From: Gaiellasilicea sp963791905
Lineage (GTDB): Bacteria; Actinomycetota; Thermoleophilia; Gaiellales; Gaiellaceae
Reading direction: 5' to 3'
DNA: 64,000 nucleotides
NCBI GenBank assembly: GCA_963791905.1
Contig: CAWBTX010000002.1
Span: 310,001-374,000, forward strand
Shown: piece after piece, positions 27,347 to 37,542 of the stretch
How the letters are laid out: each line of letters opens with the position of its first letter
How positions within the stretch are numbered: position 1 is the first letter of the stretch
The notes under the pieces: model-generated
Databases searched by the model: none
Seen by the model: the letters and a program-made list of their open reading frames with translations, nothing else
Told to the model about the DNA's origin: nothing
Translations under genes and position numbers: made by a program

Positions 27347-28133
27347 CTAGGCCGAGGCGCCCGAGTAGAACCGGAGCCCGAACCGCCACCAGCGGCGCGT
27401 GAAGACGAAGAGCACGACGCCGAAGCCGAGCGTGAGCGCGACCGTCTGCCCAGTCGAGCCGCGAGGTCACCGCCTCGGCCGGCACGGTGATCGCGAACGC
27501 GATCGGGACGAGGAACGTCAGGCCGAACCGCAGCCACGTGGGGTAGATCGAGACGGGAAAGCGGCCGGTCTGGTAGATGCCCTGGAAGAGCTCTGCGATT
27601 TCCCAGACGTTGACGATCCAGAAGGCGAGCGTCGAGATGAGAACCCAGAAGCAGTAGATCGTCAGCGCACCCACGGCGAGGAGCGCGACGAAGAGGAGCG
27701 ACGTCGGCGATCCCGACCTCGCGATCGAGCCGGGCGACGCCGTACGCGAGCACGACAGCTCCGGAGACGATGTCGACGGACCGCCAGATCCGGACCTCAC
27801 GAATGCTCACCAGGACTTGCGAGTCCTCCGGCTTCGTCAGGGCGAAGTCGAGCTTGCCGTCGCGCACCTCCTCCATCAGCCGCTGCATGTTGGGCTGGAT
27901 GCTCATCCCGATGACTCCGCCGAGCAGGATCTGGATCCCCATGACCACGAGGAGCTCGGACTCGCTCCAGCCGTTCAGCTCGTGGTGTGTGAGTAGATCG
28001 ACCGCAGGACGACGATCGCCGTGACGACCGCGACCGCGGACTGCAGCAGCTGGATCAAGAAGTTCGCGCGGTACTGGAGCTCGTTCATCGAGCCGACGCG
28101 GAAGTACAGCCACGCGAGGCGAAGCGCACGCAT
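27347..28133 (-). CDS. ABC-2 type transporter permease (second subunit), frameshifted
   Basis: The start MRALRLAWLYFRVGSMNELQ leads to YRANFLIQLLQSAVAVVTAI, ILLGGVIGMSIQPNMQRLME and VRDGKLDFALTKPEDSQVLV, all typical of the ABC2_membrane_6 family. Six hydrophobic segments can be traced over the broken frames. The C-terminus is LGFGVVLFVFTRRWWRFGLR, ending at TAG 27347-27349. The ATG shares one base with the stop of the preceding permease. With that permease and the ATPase it forms a three-gene exporter; the substrate is unknown. Confidence 0.85.
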
Positions 28134-28969
28134 CAGTTCCCCACCGCCGAGTACTGCCTCACGGCGTAGCGCCAGACGACGAGGAAGACGCCCGTCAGCG
28201 CGACCGTCCAGGCCGCCTGCGCCGCGAGCCCGCCGAGGAGCTCCGCGGTCGAGAAGTCGCCGACGAGAGCCTGGATCGGGAAGTAGAACGTCCACATGAA
28301 GGGCAGGAACAGGGCGAGGTCTTCAGCCCACTGCGGCATCAGCTGGAGCGGGACGAGCCGACCGGACAGCAGGAGCTCCGCCGCGATGAAGAGCTCGAAG
28401 ATCGCGCTCACGCGGGTCGTCCAGAACGTGATCATCCCGAGCATCGACATGAGCATCGTCCGGATGAGGTAGGCGCCCCAGATCGCGATCGAGAAGACGA
28501 CGGATCTCGAGCAGCGACGGGTCGAGCACCGGGTCGAAGATGAGCCAGAGCACGGCCGCGATCGGCAGCCAGAGGACGATCGTCACGACCTTCCAGCCGG
28601 CGAAGCCGGCGATGTCGTCGTGCAGCGGGTGCAGCGGCCGCAGCAACGACGCGGAGAACTCCCCCTCTCGGATCCGCTACTCCCACCCGTACGGCGTGAA
28701 GACGATGTTCATGTTCCGGACGAGCGTCCAGATGATGTAGTAGGCGGCGAACTCGCCCACCGAGATCCCCTGCACCGAGCCGCCCTGCTGCTCGGCGATC
28801 GTCGTCCAGACGACGAGGTAGACGATCGGCTCGGCCAGCATCCCGACCAGCCACATGTACGTCGCGACGCGGTACTGGAAGTTGCTCTGGATCTGCGTCC
28901 GCGCACGGACGAGCGTAGTAGTCGAGGAGAGAGCGGACGCGACCCGGCTCCGGCTTGCAGCGCGCTCAC
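28133..28969 (-). CDS. ABC-2 type transporter permease (first subunit), frameshifted
   Basis: The GTG at 28967-28969 overlaps the ATPase stop (GTGA). The protein includes RTQIQSNFQYRVATYMWLVG, EPIVYLVVWTTIAEQQGGSV, VGEFAAYYIIWTLVRNMNIV, EGEFSASLLRPLHPLHDDIA and FMWTFYFPIQALVGDFSTAE. These are the standard segments of ABC2 permeases paired with the neighbouring subunit. Breaks lie near 28925, 28680 and 28500. Six membrane helices are expected. Confidence 0.85.
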
Positions 28970-29940
28970 TCGTGCTCCTGTGAGAAGACGATCTCGATCA
29001 CGTCCTCGATCGGCGGGTCCTCGACCGTCAGGTCCTGAACGTCTTGCTCGGCGAGGAGTCGCGCAGTCACACGCGCGGTCTCGCCGCGCGGGACGCGCAG
29101 GATCACGCGCGCGTCGCTGCGGTCGATCACCTCGCCGTAGGCCGAGAGGTCGCCGGCGCCGTCCTGGAGGTCGACGGCGATCGTCTTCCACGCGGCAAAG
29201 CGGTCGCCGAGGCGGGCGAGCTCGCCGTCGAACAGGATCTTCCCGTGGTGGATGACGATCACGCGCTTGCAGAGGGCCTCGACGTCGGCCATGTAGTGGC
29301 TCGTGAGGAGGACTGTGGCCTCGTAGCGCTGGTTGTACTCGGCGACGAACGAGCGGATGCGCTTCTGCATCGTCACGTCGAGCCCGATCGTCGGCTCGTC
29401 GAGGAAGAGCACCTGCGGCCGGTGCAGGAGCGAGCCGACGATCTCGACCTTCATCCGCTCGCCGAGCGAGAGCTGGCGCACGGGCTTGCGCACGAGGTCG
29501 TCGATGCCGAGCAGCTCGATCAGCTCGTCGCGGAGGCTGACGAAGTCCGGGCGAGGGATCCGATAGATGGCCCGGTTCAGCTCGAACGAGTCGAGCGCGG
29601 GGAGATCCCACTGGAGCTGGTTCCGGTTCCCCATCACGAGCGTCATGCGGCGGAGGTAGTCGCGGTCGCGCTTGGAGGGGACATGGCCGAGCACGGTCGC
29701 CTCGCCCGCGCTCGAGTAGAGCAGGCCGGAGAGCATCTTCAGCGTCGTCGTCTTGCCCGCGCCGTTCGGACCCAGGAAGCCCACGACCTCCCCCGGCTCG
29801 ATCTCGAACGTGATCGCGTCGACCGCGCGCACGTCCCGCGTCTTGCGGCGGAACAGGCTGACCGTGGCCGCGCGGAGCCCCGCGTCCCGCTCGGGGACGC
29901 GAAAGATCTTCGTCAGCTCACGGACCTGCACTGCGGGCAT
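28966..29940 (-). CDS. ABC transporter ATP-binding protein
   Basis: This 324-residue ATPase is intact. Walker A is GFLGPNGAGKTTTLKMLSGL, the ABC signature is LSLGERMKVE, Walker B is QVLFLDEPTIGLDV, and the switch histidine is in LLTSHYMADVEALCKRV. The N-terminus carries an extra ~30 residues before the Walker A strand (VSLFRRKTRDVRAVDAITF), as in exporters paired with ABC2_membrane_6 permeases. It couples by a 4-base overlap to the first permease. Confidence 0.95.
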   Translation of the reverse strand: MPAVQVRELTKIFRVPERDAGLRAATVSLFRRKTRDVRAVDAITFEIEPGEVVGFLGPNGAGKTTTLKMLSGLLYSSAGEATVLGHVPSKRDRDYLRRMTLVMGNRNQLQWDLPALDSFELNRAIYRIPRPDFVSLRDELIELLGIDDLVRKPVRQLSLGERMKVEIVGSLLHRPQVLFLDEPTIGLDVTMQKRIRSFVAEYNQRYEATVLLTSHYMADVEALCKRVIVIHHGKILFDGELARLGDRFAAWKTIAVDLQDGAGDLSAYGEVIDRSDARVILRVPRGETARVTARLLAEQDVQDLTVEDPPIEDVIEIVFSQEHE

Positions 29941-29944
29941 GCCG

Positions 29945-29972
29945 GACGGTTATACCGTCAGCGTCATACGCT
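29945..29972. promoter_or_regulatory. Two adjacent palindromes between ABC exporter and glycosyltransferase
   Basis: GACGGT-TAT-ACCGTC (29945-29959) is followed directly by AGCGT-CAT-ACGCT (29960-29972). Both are perfect with 3-base centres. They fill the 38-base gap between two divergent start codons, so an operator role is likely. The binding protein is unknown. Confidence 0.45.
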
Positions 29973-29978
29973 CACGGG

Positions 29979-30968
29979 ATGCGGATCCTGCTCGTCTCGC
30001 AGATGTATCCGTCGCCGGCCGCGCCCGACCTCGGCGTCTTCGTTCGCGACCTCGAGCAGGAGCTCGTCTCCTTCGGGCATGAGGTCGAGCGCGCCGTGCT
30101 CGACACCCGGAGCGGCGGCAAGCGGCGGTACCTCGGCCTGCTCAGGCGCACGCTGGCGGCGTCGCGACCCGAGGTCGTCTACGCGCACTTCCTCGTTCCG
30201 GCCGGGCTGATCGCGGCCCTGGCCGGCCGCGCGCCGCTCGTCGTCACCGCGCACGGGCAGGACGTTGCGAACGTCGGCTCGATCCCCGGCGTCCGCGCCG
30301 CGACGCGCTTCGTCGTCCGTCGAGCCGCGTCGGTGATCGCCGTCTCCGGCTACCTGCAGAGGCTCCTGGAGGAGCGCATCCCCGAGGCCCGCGGGAAGAC
30401 CGAGGTGATCGACTGCGGTGTCGACCTCGTGCGCTTCCGTCCGCTCGAGCGCACGGACGGGGAGCATCCGTCCTTCCTCTGCGTCGGCTCGCTCACGGAG
30501 CGGAAGAACGTCCTGCGGCTCGCGCGCGCCTTCGAGCGGCTCGGCGAGGGGACGCTGACGTTCGTCGGCGACGGCCCGCTGCGCCCCCAGCTCGAGGGCC
30601 GCGACCGCATCCGGGTCGTAGGCGCCGTCCCGCACGAGCGCATCCCCGAGTTCCTCGCCGCCGCCGACGTCGTCTGCCAGCCGTCGCTCGTGGAGCCGTT
30701 CGGCCAGTCACTGCTCGAAGCGCTGGCGTGCGCGCGCACGGTCGTCGCGACACGAATCGGCGGCCCGCCCGAGTTCGTCCGCGACGGCGCAGGGCTCCTC
30801 GTCGACCCGCTCGACGAGGACGGCCTCGTCGGGGCGCTTCGCGCCGCGGCCGCGCTGCCGGTGCCGAACCCGGTCGCCCGAGCGGCGGCCGAGGCACACG
30901 GGCTTACGGCTCAGGCTCGCCGGGTGGAGGCGGTGCTGCTGCGAGCCGCTCGAGGTCGGCCAGCCTGA
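29979..30968 (+). CDS. GT4-family glycosyltransferase
   Basis: The 329-residue protein begins MRILLVSQMYPSPAAPDLGV. The GT-B donor half contains FLCVGSLTERKNVLRLARAF, TFVGDGPLRPQLEGRDRI and the EX7E motif in QPSLVEPFGQSLLEALACAR. LVVTAHGQDVANVGSIPGV is the acceptor-domain HG(Q/E)D segment. Family members transfer sugars from nucleotide donors in retaining mode, often to lipids or glycans. It is intact and divergent from the ABC exporter, which might export the product. Confidence 0.92.
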   Translation: MRILLVSQMYPSPAAPDLGVFVRDLEQELVSFGHEVERAVLDTRSGGKRRYLGLLRRTLAASRPEVVYAHFLVPAGLIAALAGRAPLVVTAHGQDVANVGSIPGVRAATRFVVRRAASVIAVSGYLQRLLEERIPEARGKTEVIDCGVDLVRFRPLERTDGEHPSFLCVGSLTERKNVLRLARAFERLGEGTLTFVGDGPLRPQLEGRDRIRVVGAVPHERIPEFLAAADVVCQPSLVEPFGQSLLEALACARTVVATRIGGPPEFVRDGAGLLVDPLDEDGLVGALRAAAALPVPNPVARAAAEAHGLTAQARRVEAVLLRAARGRPA

Positions 30969-31134
30969 CCTCGACGAGGGGTCGCACGCTCTCCTCGACG
31001 CCGGCCTCGCGCGCGACGGCGAGCGCCTGCTCGTAGCTCTCGCGCGCCTTCTCGTGGGAGACGCCCTGCTTGAGCCGGTTGTCGCCGGTGACGAGGAGCT
31101 TCTGGATGCGGCTGCGGGCCTCCAGCGGGTCCAC
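30904..31134 (-). CDS. Small TPR-like hypothetical protein
   Basis: The 76-residue protein MDPLEARSRIQKLLVTGDNR has the helix pair ARESYEQALAVAREAGVE, similar to one tetratricopeptide unit, and a proline-rich C-terminus (APPPPGEPEP). It overlaps the convergent glycosyltransferase end by 65 bases. No function is known. Confidence 0.6.
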   Translation of the reverse strand: MDPLEARSRIQKLLVTGDNRLKQGVSHEKARESYEQALAVAREAGVEESVRPLVEVRLADLERLAAAPPPPGEPEP

Positions 31135-31168
31135 GGTGGAAGCCTAACGGGCAACTAGAGTCGCGCTG

Positions 31169-32520
31169 GTGTCCATCGAAGAAGACCCACTTCGCGTCGC
31201 CGTCGTCGGCTCGGGGCCGGCGGGCTTCTATGCCGCGGCGGCGCTGCTCGCGGCCGATCCGCCCGCGGAGGTCGACATGCTGGAGCGGCTGCCGACGCCG
31301 TGGGGGCTCGTCCGGCTCGGCGTCGCCCCGGATCACCCGAACATCAAGGCCGTCTCGCGGGCGTTCGAGCGCACCGCGAGCCAGCCGGGCTTCCGCTTCT
31401 TCGGCAACGTCGAGGTGGGCCGCGACGTGACGCACGAGGAGCTGACGCGCCTCTACGACGCGGTCGTCTACGCGGTCGGCGCGCAGACCGACCGCCGCCT
31501 CGGAATCCTGGGCGAGGATCTCCCGGGCTCGTGGGCGGCCACCGAGCTCGTCGCCTGGTACAACGGCCACCCGGACTTCCAGCACCTCGAGTTCGACCTG
31601 TCGCACGAGCGGGCGGTCGTGATCGGCAACGGGAACGTGGCGCTCGACGTCGCCCGCATGCTGGCGCTCACGCCCGCAGAGCTGGCGACGACGGACACGA
31701 CCGATCCGGCGGTCGACGCGATCAACGAGCGCGGGAATCCGCGAGATCCTCGTCGTCGGCCGGCGCGGCCCGGTGCAGGCGGCCTGGACGCCGGTCGAGG
31801 TGGGCGAGCTCGGCGAGCTCGCCGGTGCGGACGTGCTCGTCGACCCCGCCGACCTCGAGCTCGACCCGGCGAGCGAGGCGGAGCTCGCCGCGTCGCCCCC
31901 GACCGTGAGGCGCAACGTCGACCATCTGCGCGACTACGCGGCCAGGGCTCCGTCGGGAAAGCCGCGCACGATCAGGCTGCGCTTCTTCACGTCGCCGGTC
32001 GAGATCCTGGGCGACGAGAAGGTGGAGGCGATCGTCCTCGCGCGCAACGAGCTCGTCGAGGGCCGCGCCGTGCAGACCGACGAGCGCGAGACGATCGAGT
32101 GCGGCGTCATCTTCCGCAGCGTCGGCTACCACGGCGTCCCGCTGCCCGGCGTGACGTTCGACGAGGACACCGGGACGGTTCCGAACACGGGTGGCCGGGT
32201 CGAGCCGGGTGTCTACGCCGCCGGCTGGATCAAGCGCGGGCCGAGCGGAGTGATCGGGACGAACAAGAAGGACGCGACCGAGACGGTGAAGCTCCTGCTC
32301 GAGGACGCCGCGGCCGGCCTCCTCACCCACGCGGATGGCGAGACGCTGGAGCAGCTGCTCGAGGAGCGTGAGGTCGAGGCGGTGCTGTACGCCGGCTGGG
32401 AGGCGATCGACCTCGCGGAGCGGACGGCCGGCGAGCCGCACGGCCGGCCTCGCATCAAGCTGTGCAGCTGGGATGAGCTGTTGTCTGCAGCCCGGACGAG
32501 GGCTAGCCCCCCGCGGGTAG
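31169..32520 (+). CDS. fprA: Ferredoxin/adrenodoxin-type NADP+ reductase (FprA-like), frameshifted
   Basis: FprA passes electrons between NADPH and ferredoxins through FAD. From GTG 31169 it shows the FAD fold VAVVGSGPAGFYAAAALL, then WGLVRLGVAPDHPNIKAVSR, the NADP fold AVVIGNGNVALDVARMLALT, and the C-terminal block GVYAAGWIKRGPSGVIGTNK. A break near 31740 splits it into two frames that join as GIREILVVGRRGPVQAAWTP. Another near the end leaves the stop uncertain; candidates are at 32506 and 32520. About 445 residues, the family norm. Confidence 0.92.
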
Positions 32521-32584
32521 GTTCTCGCGGTGATCCCTCGTTTCAGGGAGGCCGCCGCCGCGCCCGCGGCCGAAATAGCGTCAT

Positions 32585-32788
32585 GTGGAATCCGTCACGA
32601 TCGAGTGCCTCCGTTGCGGTCAATCGCGCTCCTTCGCCCGGCAGTCACGCCATTGCCACGAGGCAGGCGAGTGCCCCCGCTGCCGCTACGTCGGCTGGGC
32701 GTTCTCGACCGAGCTGAGCGAGCGGTCCCGCAAGCTCCTCCGCGATCTGCCGCTCGAGCGGCGCTTGCTCCTCCGCCCGGTCGGCTAG
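32585..32788 (+). CDS. Small zinc-ribbon protein
   Basis: This 67-residue protein from GTG 32585 has two Cys pairs, CLRCGQSRSFA and GECPRCRYVGWAF, plus the intervening CHEAG. The spacing suits a single zinc ribbon with extra ligands. The C-terminus is a basic helix (RSRKLLRDLPLERRLLLR). No family is recognised. It lies between fprA and fumC on the same strand. Confidence 0.65.
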   Translation: MESVTIECLRCGQSRSFARQSRHCHEAGECPRCRYVGWAFSTELSERSRKLLRDLPLERRLLLRPVG

Positions 32789-32810
32789 AAAGCGCGGCTA
32801 GACTCGCCGC

Positions 32811-34148
32811 GTGAGCAGCACGCGCGCGAAGGAGACCAAGGACGAGGAGCTCTGGGGAGGCGAGACGCAGAAGGCGGTCGTCAACTTTCCTGTCTCCGGT
32901 GAGCCGATCCCGGTGCCCGTCGCCCGCTGGCTCGGCCGCATCAAGGCCGCCGCCGCGCGCGTGAACGCCGAGCTCGGGCTGCTCGACGAGGAGAAGGCCG
33001 AGCGCATCGCCGCTGCGGGCGACGCGATCGCCGCGGGCGAGCACGACGGCCAGTTCCCGATCGACGTCTTCCAGACCGGCTCCGGCACGAGCTCGAACAT
33101 GAACGCGAACGAGGTCATCGCCACCCTCGCGGGCGAGGACGTGCACGCGAACGACGACGTGAACATGGGCCAGTCGTCCAACGACGTCTTCCCGTCGGCC
33201 GTGCATCTCGCAGCGCTCGGAGAGATCGAGCAGGACCTTCTGCCCGCGCTCGAGCAGCTCGCGGCCACGCTCGACGCGAAGGCGCGCGAGTTCGACGACG
33301 TCGTCAAGTCGGGCCGAACGCACCTGATGGACGCCGTCCCGGTGACGCTCGGACAGGAGTTCGGGGGCTATGCGGCGCAGGTGCGCCAGGGGGTCGAGCG
33401 CGTCCGCGACTCCACGCGACGCCTCGGCCAGATCCCGCTCGGCGGCACCGCCGTCGGCACCGGCCTCAACACGCACCCGGAGTTCGCCGAGCGCGTCCGG
33501 AAGCTGCTCGCCGCGGACACCGGCCTCGAGATCTCCGCTCCGGCCGACCCGTTCGAGGCGCAGGCAGCCCGCGACGGCCTGGTCGAGGCCTCGGGCGCGC
33601 TCAAGACCGTTGCGGTCTCGCTGACGAAGATCGCGAACGACCTGCGCCTGATGGGCTCCGGCCCGCGCGCCGGGCTCGCCGAGATCTTCCTGCCCGAGCT
33701 CCAGAAGGGCAGCTCGATCATGCCCGGGAAGGTCAACCCCGTCATCCCGGAGGTCGTGACGCAGGTCGGGGCGCAGGTGATCGGCAACGACGCCGCGATC
33801 ACCGTCGGCGGCCTCCAGGGCCACTTCGAGCTCAACGTCTTCGTGCCGCTGATGGCACGGAACCTCCTGCAGTCGATCCGCCTGCTCGCGGCCGCCGCGC
33901 GGCTGCTCGACGAGAAGTGCGTCGCCGGGATCGAGGCGAACCGGGAGCAGTGCGAACGCTACGCCGAGCTGACGCTGTCCGCCGCGACCGCGCTCAACCC
34001 GTACATCGGCTACGACAAGGCCGCCGAGATCGTCAAGACTGCCGCCGCGAGCGGCCGGTCGTTGCGGGAAGTAGCGCGAGAAGCCGGCGTCGACGAGGCA
34101 GTCCTCGACGAGGCGCTCGACTATCGAAAGATGGCGAAGCCTCACTGA
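32811..34148 (+). CDS. fumC: Fumarate hydratase class II
   Basis: FumC interconverts fumarate and malate in the TCA cycle; purA/purB also feed fumarate to it. The intact 445-residue protein has FQTGSGTSSNMNANEVIA, VNMGQSSNDVFPSAVH, the catalytic SGRTHLMDAVPVTLGQE and the signature GSSIMPGKVNPVIPE. The GTG start (VSSTRAKETKDEELWGGE) gives a slightly short N-terminus. QSIRLLAAAARLLDEKCVAG and LNPYIGYDKAAEIVKTA complete the C-terminal domain. Aspartase is a less likely alternative, as the SGRTHLMDA context is that of fumarase. Confidence 0.93.
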   Translation: MSSTRAKETKDEELWGGETQKAVVNFPVSGEPIPVPVARWLGRIKAAAARVNAELGLLDEEKAERIAAAGDAIAAGEHDGQFPIDVFQTGSGTSSNMNANEVIATLAGEDVHANDDVNMGQSSNDVFPSAVHLAALGEIEQDLLPALEQLAATLDAKAREFDDVVKSGRTHLMDAVPVTLGQEFGGYAAQVRQGVERVRDSTRRLGQIPLGGTAVGTGLNTHPEFAERVRKLLAADTGLEISAPADPFEAQAARDGLVEASGALKTVAVSLTKIANDLRLMGSGPRAGLAEIFLPELQKGSSIMPGKVNPVIPEVVTQVGAQVIGNDAAITVGGLQGHFELNVFVPLMARNLLQSIRLLAAAARLLDEKCVAGIEANREQCERYAELTLSAATALNPYIGYDKAAEIVKTAAASGRSLREVAREAGVDEAVLDEALDYRKMAKPH

Positions 34149-34240
34149 ATCTCCTGTCGACGCGGCCCTAGGCCTCGGGTACATTCCGCGGCGTCCTGCC
34201 GCCTCGACAAGCGCGGCGGCACAAGTGAGAGGACAGGGGT

Positions 34241-37200
34241 ATGAGAGGTGGGATTGCCCGGGGAGCCTCGCTCCTTGGCGTGGCCCTGCTCGCCGTCGTC
34301 CTGACAGCAGGCGCCACCGCACGCCCGTCGCCCACTGCAGGGGGAATCAGTGCGTTCGCGGGCTCCGAATCGACACCAGAGCGCTTCGCTCGACTGCTCG
34401 GTGCCAGCAACTACACGAACTTCAAGCCGGCCGCGCTCGAACGCCGCGGGCCGGTGCGCGTCATCCTTCAGCTCGAAGGCGCATCGGTCGCAGAGCGCAT
34501 GGCCGATGCGACCCAGGCCGGCTCGGCCCTGACCGACTCCCAGCGAAGCGCGATCCGAACCCAGCTGCAGGAGCGGCAGAACGCCGTCGCCTCACGAGTC
34601 GCCGCACTCGGAGGGACCGTGCTGCTCCGGTTCCAGGACGCGTTCAACGGCATCTCGGCGCTCGTTCCGGCCGAGAAGATCGCCGAGCTGGAGCAGGTCG
34701 AGGGTGTGAAGCGCGTGCGCGTCGCTCGCATCTTCCAGCTCGACAACATCCCAACGGCGCAGTACGTCAACGCGCCGGCCGTGTGGGACGGAGCCGGAGG
34801 CTTCACCGGCCAGGGCGTCACCATTGCGGTGCTCGACACGGGCATCGACTACACGCACGCCATGTTCGGCGGGCCCGGCACCCCGGCCGCATTCGACGCT
34901 GCAGACGCCGCTGACACCGTGCTCGGGCAGGGCGAGTTCGGCGCCAAGATCATCGGCGGCTTCGACTTCGTCGGCGACGACTACGACGCCGGCTCGGACG
35001 ATCCCGACGTGGCGACTCCGATGCCCGACCCGGATCCGCTCGACTGCGACGGCCACGGCTCGCACGTGGCGGGGACGGCGGCCGGCTTCGGCGTCCGGGG
35101 GAACGGCACCACGTATCCGGGGCCGTGGACTTCGACGACGCTGACGACGACCAACTTCCTGGTCGGTCCGGGCATGGCCCCCGAGTCGACGATCCTTGCC
35201 TACCGCGTGTTCGGTTGCTCCGGGTCGTCGGCCGAGGACGTCGTCGTGGCCGCGATCAACCGCGCGGTCGCCGACGGTGCCGACGTGATCAACATGTCAC
35301 TCGGCTCGGTCTTCGGCCGCGCCGACGAGCCTGCATCGATCGCATCGAACAACGCCTTCGACGCCGGCGTCGTGGTCGTCGCAGCGGCCGGAAACGCCGG
35401 CCCGGGCGCGTACATCCACGACTCGCCCGGCTCGGCCGACAAGGTGATCGGGGTGGCCGCGATCGACGCATCCAGGGCGGAGCTCCCGGGTGCGAACATC
35501 AACATCCCCGGTGGCGTCGTGCAGGCGATCAACGCCAACGAGGCGCCGCTCCCGGCCGGCCCGCACCAGATCAAGGTGCTCCGGAACGAGGACGGCACGG
35601 TCTCCCTCGGCTGCGATCCGGACGAGTACGTGGACGTCGAGGACAAGATCGTCGTCACGCTCCGCGGCACGTGCGCACGCGTCGCGCGAGCGATCTTCGG
35701 CGAGCAGGCCGGCGCGGCAGCCGTCGTGATGATCAACACCGCGACCGCGTTCCCGCCGTTCGAGGGGCCGATCGAGGAGAACCCCGACACGGGCGAGCCG
35801 TTCGACGTCACGATTCCGTTCCTCGGCGTCCGCGGCCTGCTCGGCCCGAGCCCGGTGGACGATCCCGACCGGCTCGTCGCGGCGGATGGGCAGTTCGCCA
35901 CCCTCAGCCCCTCGGGGATCACGAACCCGGGCTTCCTGACGCTCGCATCGTTCACCTCGGGCGGGCCGCGGAATCCGGACAGCATCGCGAAGCCCGACGT
36001 GACTGCTCCCGGCGTGTCGGTCTTCTCGACCAACGTCGGCAGCGGCTTCCGCGGCGCCTTCATCTCCGGTACGTCGATGGCGACGCCGGCCACAGCAGGC
36101 GTCGCCGCGCTCGTGCGGGAGGCGCACCCGTCGTGGTCGCCGACATTCGTCAAGGGCGCGATCATGGGCACGGCCGAAGCCGGGCCGACCAAGTTCGCGT
36201 CCGGCTACGACCCGCGCCGAGCAGGGACCGGGGCCGTCCAGGCCGACCGGGCCGTTGCGACGCTCGGCCTGACGTCGACGGCGAACGGGCGGAACAGCCT
36301 CAGCTACGGCTACGACCAGCTGACCGCCGCGCATTCGGAGATGCAGTCGTTCACGATCCACAACACCGGCGCCTCGCCGCGCACGTACAACCTCGCGGCG
36401 ACGTTCGTCGGCAACGCTCGCGGGACGGACTTCACGTTCTCCCCGAGCAGCGTGACGGTGCCGGCGGGCGGGACGATGTCCGTGGACGCGACGGTGGCAC
36501 TGACGGCCGCAGAGGTTGCGGCGCTGCCGCCCGCGGTGGCGTCGAACTTCGGCTCGCTCGCCCACGCCGTTCGCGGCGTGGTCGTCGCGACGCCGACGAC
36601 GACCGGAACGGGCGTCTTCCCGCTCCGCGTGCCGTTCATGTGGGTCCCGCGGGGACTCTCGAACGTCCAGGTGACGGGCAGTCCGTCGCCCATCTTCTCG
36701 GCGATCGGGCTCCAGAACACGGGCATCCACAGCGGCACGGCCGACCGGTTCGTGCTCGCACAGACCGATCCGAACGACGTGCCGCCGGTCGCGGAGGACT
36801 CGACCGACATCCGCGCGATCGGGATGCAGACGCTGCCGCGCGAGGCACTGTGCGGCTCCGATCCGATCGGCGTCTGCGGTGCGCAGAACGACCGGGCGCT
36901 GGTCTTCGCGATCAACGTCTGGGGCTTCTACTCGACCCCGTCGGTGAGCGAGTTCGACATCCTCGTCAACACCGACAGCGACGCTGCTCCCGAGTTCATC
37001 GTGGTCGGCGTCGACACCGGTGCGATCCTCGCCGGGGCGTTCGACGGCACCTTCGCCTCGTTCATCTTCGATGCGGAGACCGGCGACCTCGTGAACGCGT
37101 GGGTCGCCGAGGCGCCGTTGAACGGGTCGACGATGCTGCTGCCACTCCTCGCGAGCGACATCGGCCTCGCCGGCCGCCCGGTCCAGAACCCGTTCACGCG

Positions 37201-37522
37201 GATCGAGTTCCAGGTGTTCTCGTTCTCGGTCGTTCCCGCCGACGACGGCGAGGAAGCGACCCCGGACGTCAACACGCTGGACGACATCACCGAACCGACG
37301 ACGATCGGGCTCGGCGGCCTCTTCGGAACCGGCCGGCCGACGGGCGACCCGCAATCGATCGTCCTGGCTCCGGGAGAGTCGGCGGTCATGGGCGTGCCGA
37401 ACAGCCTGCTCCAGCTCGCACTCGGAGCGAAGGGCTGGATGATCGTCACGCATGACGACGCGAACGGTCCGCCGCAGGCGGATCTCGTGCCGGCGCCGGG
37501 GATCCCACTGGCGCTGCCCTAG
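34241..37522 (+). CDS. Secreted subtilisin-like serine peptidase (S8) with PA domain and Ig-like C-terminus
   Basis: The 1093-residue protein is intact and is the largest in the window. The signal peptide is GASLLGVALLAVVLTAGATA. A propeptide (inhibitor I9-like, RVILQLEGASVAERMADA) precedes the catalytic domain. The triad is Asp in ITIAVLDTGIDYTH-type VTIAVLDTGIDYTH, His in CDGHGSHVAGTAAGFG and Ser in FISGTSMATPATAGVAALVR. A protease-associated domain is inserted between His and Ser (KIVVTLRGTCARVARAIFGE). Fibronectin-like domains follow (SEMQSFTIHNTGASPRTYNL). It probably acts outside the cell. AGAGGACAGGGG precedes the ATG, and TACATT at 34180 may be its -10. Confidence 0.95.
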   Translation: MRGGIARGASLLGVALLAVVLTAGATARPSPTAGGISAFAGSESTPERFARLLGASNYTNFKPAALERRGPVRVILQLEGASVAERMADATQAGSALTDSQRSAIRTQLQERQNAVASRVAALGGTVLLRFQDAFNGISALVPAEKIAELEQVEGVKRVRVARIFQLDNIPTAQYVNAPAVWDGAGGFTGQGVTIAVLDTGIDYTHAMFGGPGTPAAFDAADAADTVLGQGEFGAKIIGGFDFVGDDYDAGSDDPDVATPMPDPDPLDCDGHGSHVAGTAAGFGVRGNGTTYPGPWTSTTLTTTNFLVGPGMAPESTILAYRVFGCSGSSAEDVVVAAINRAVADGADVINMSLGSVFGRADEPASIASNNAFDAGVVVVAAAGNAGPGAYIHDSPGSADKVIGVAAIDASRAELPGANINIPGGVVQAINANEAPLPAGPHQIKVLRNEDGTVSLGCDPDEYVDVEDKIVVTLRGTCARVARAIFGEQAGAAAVVMINTATAFPPFEGPIEENPDTGEPFDVTIPFLGVRGLLGPSPVDDPDRLVAADGQFATLSPSGITNPGFLTLASFTSGGPRNPDSIAKPDVTAPGVSVFSTNVGSGFRGAFISGTSMATPATAGVAALVREAHPSWSPTFVKGAIMGTAEAGPTKFASGYDPRRAGTGAVQADRAVATLGLTSTANGRNSLSYGYDQLTAAHSEMQSFTIHNTGASPRTYNLAATFVGNARGTDFTFSPSSVTVPAGGTMSVDATVALTAAEVAALPPAVASNFGSLAHAVRGVVVATPTTTGTGVFPLRVPFMWVPRGLSNVQVTGSPSPIFSAIGLQNTGIHSGTADRFVLAQTDPNDVPPVAEDSTDIRAIGMQTLPREALCGSDPIGVCGAQNDRALVFAINVWGFYSTPSVSEFDILVNTDSDAAPEFIVVGVDTGAILAGAFDGTFASFIFDAETGDLVNAWVAEAPLNGSTMLLPLLASDIGLAGRPVQNPFTRIEFQVFSFSVVPADDGEEATPDVNTLDDITEPTTIGLGGLFGTGRPTGDPQSIVLAPGESAVMGVPNSLLQLALGAKGWMIVTHDDANGPPQADLVPAPGIPLALP

Positions 37523-37542
37523 CACCACGCCTGATCGACCGC

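Noticed and set aside
35125..37528. Two very long open frames (776 codons on plus, 743 on minus) overlapping the subtilase gene
   Set aside because: They are arginine-rich, lack any motif, and are the expected frame shadows of a high-GC gene with the full S8 catalytic triad.
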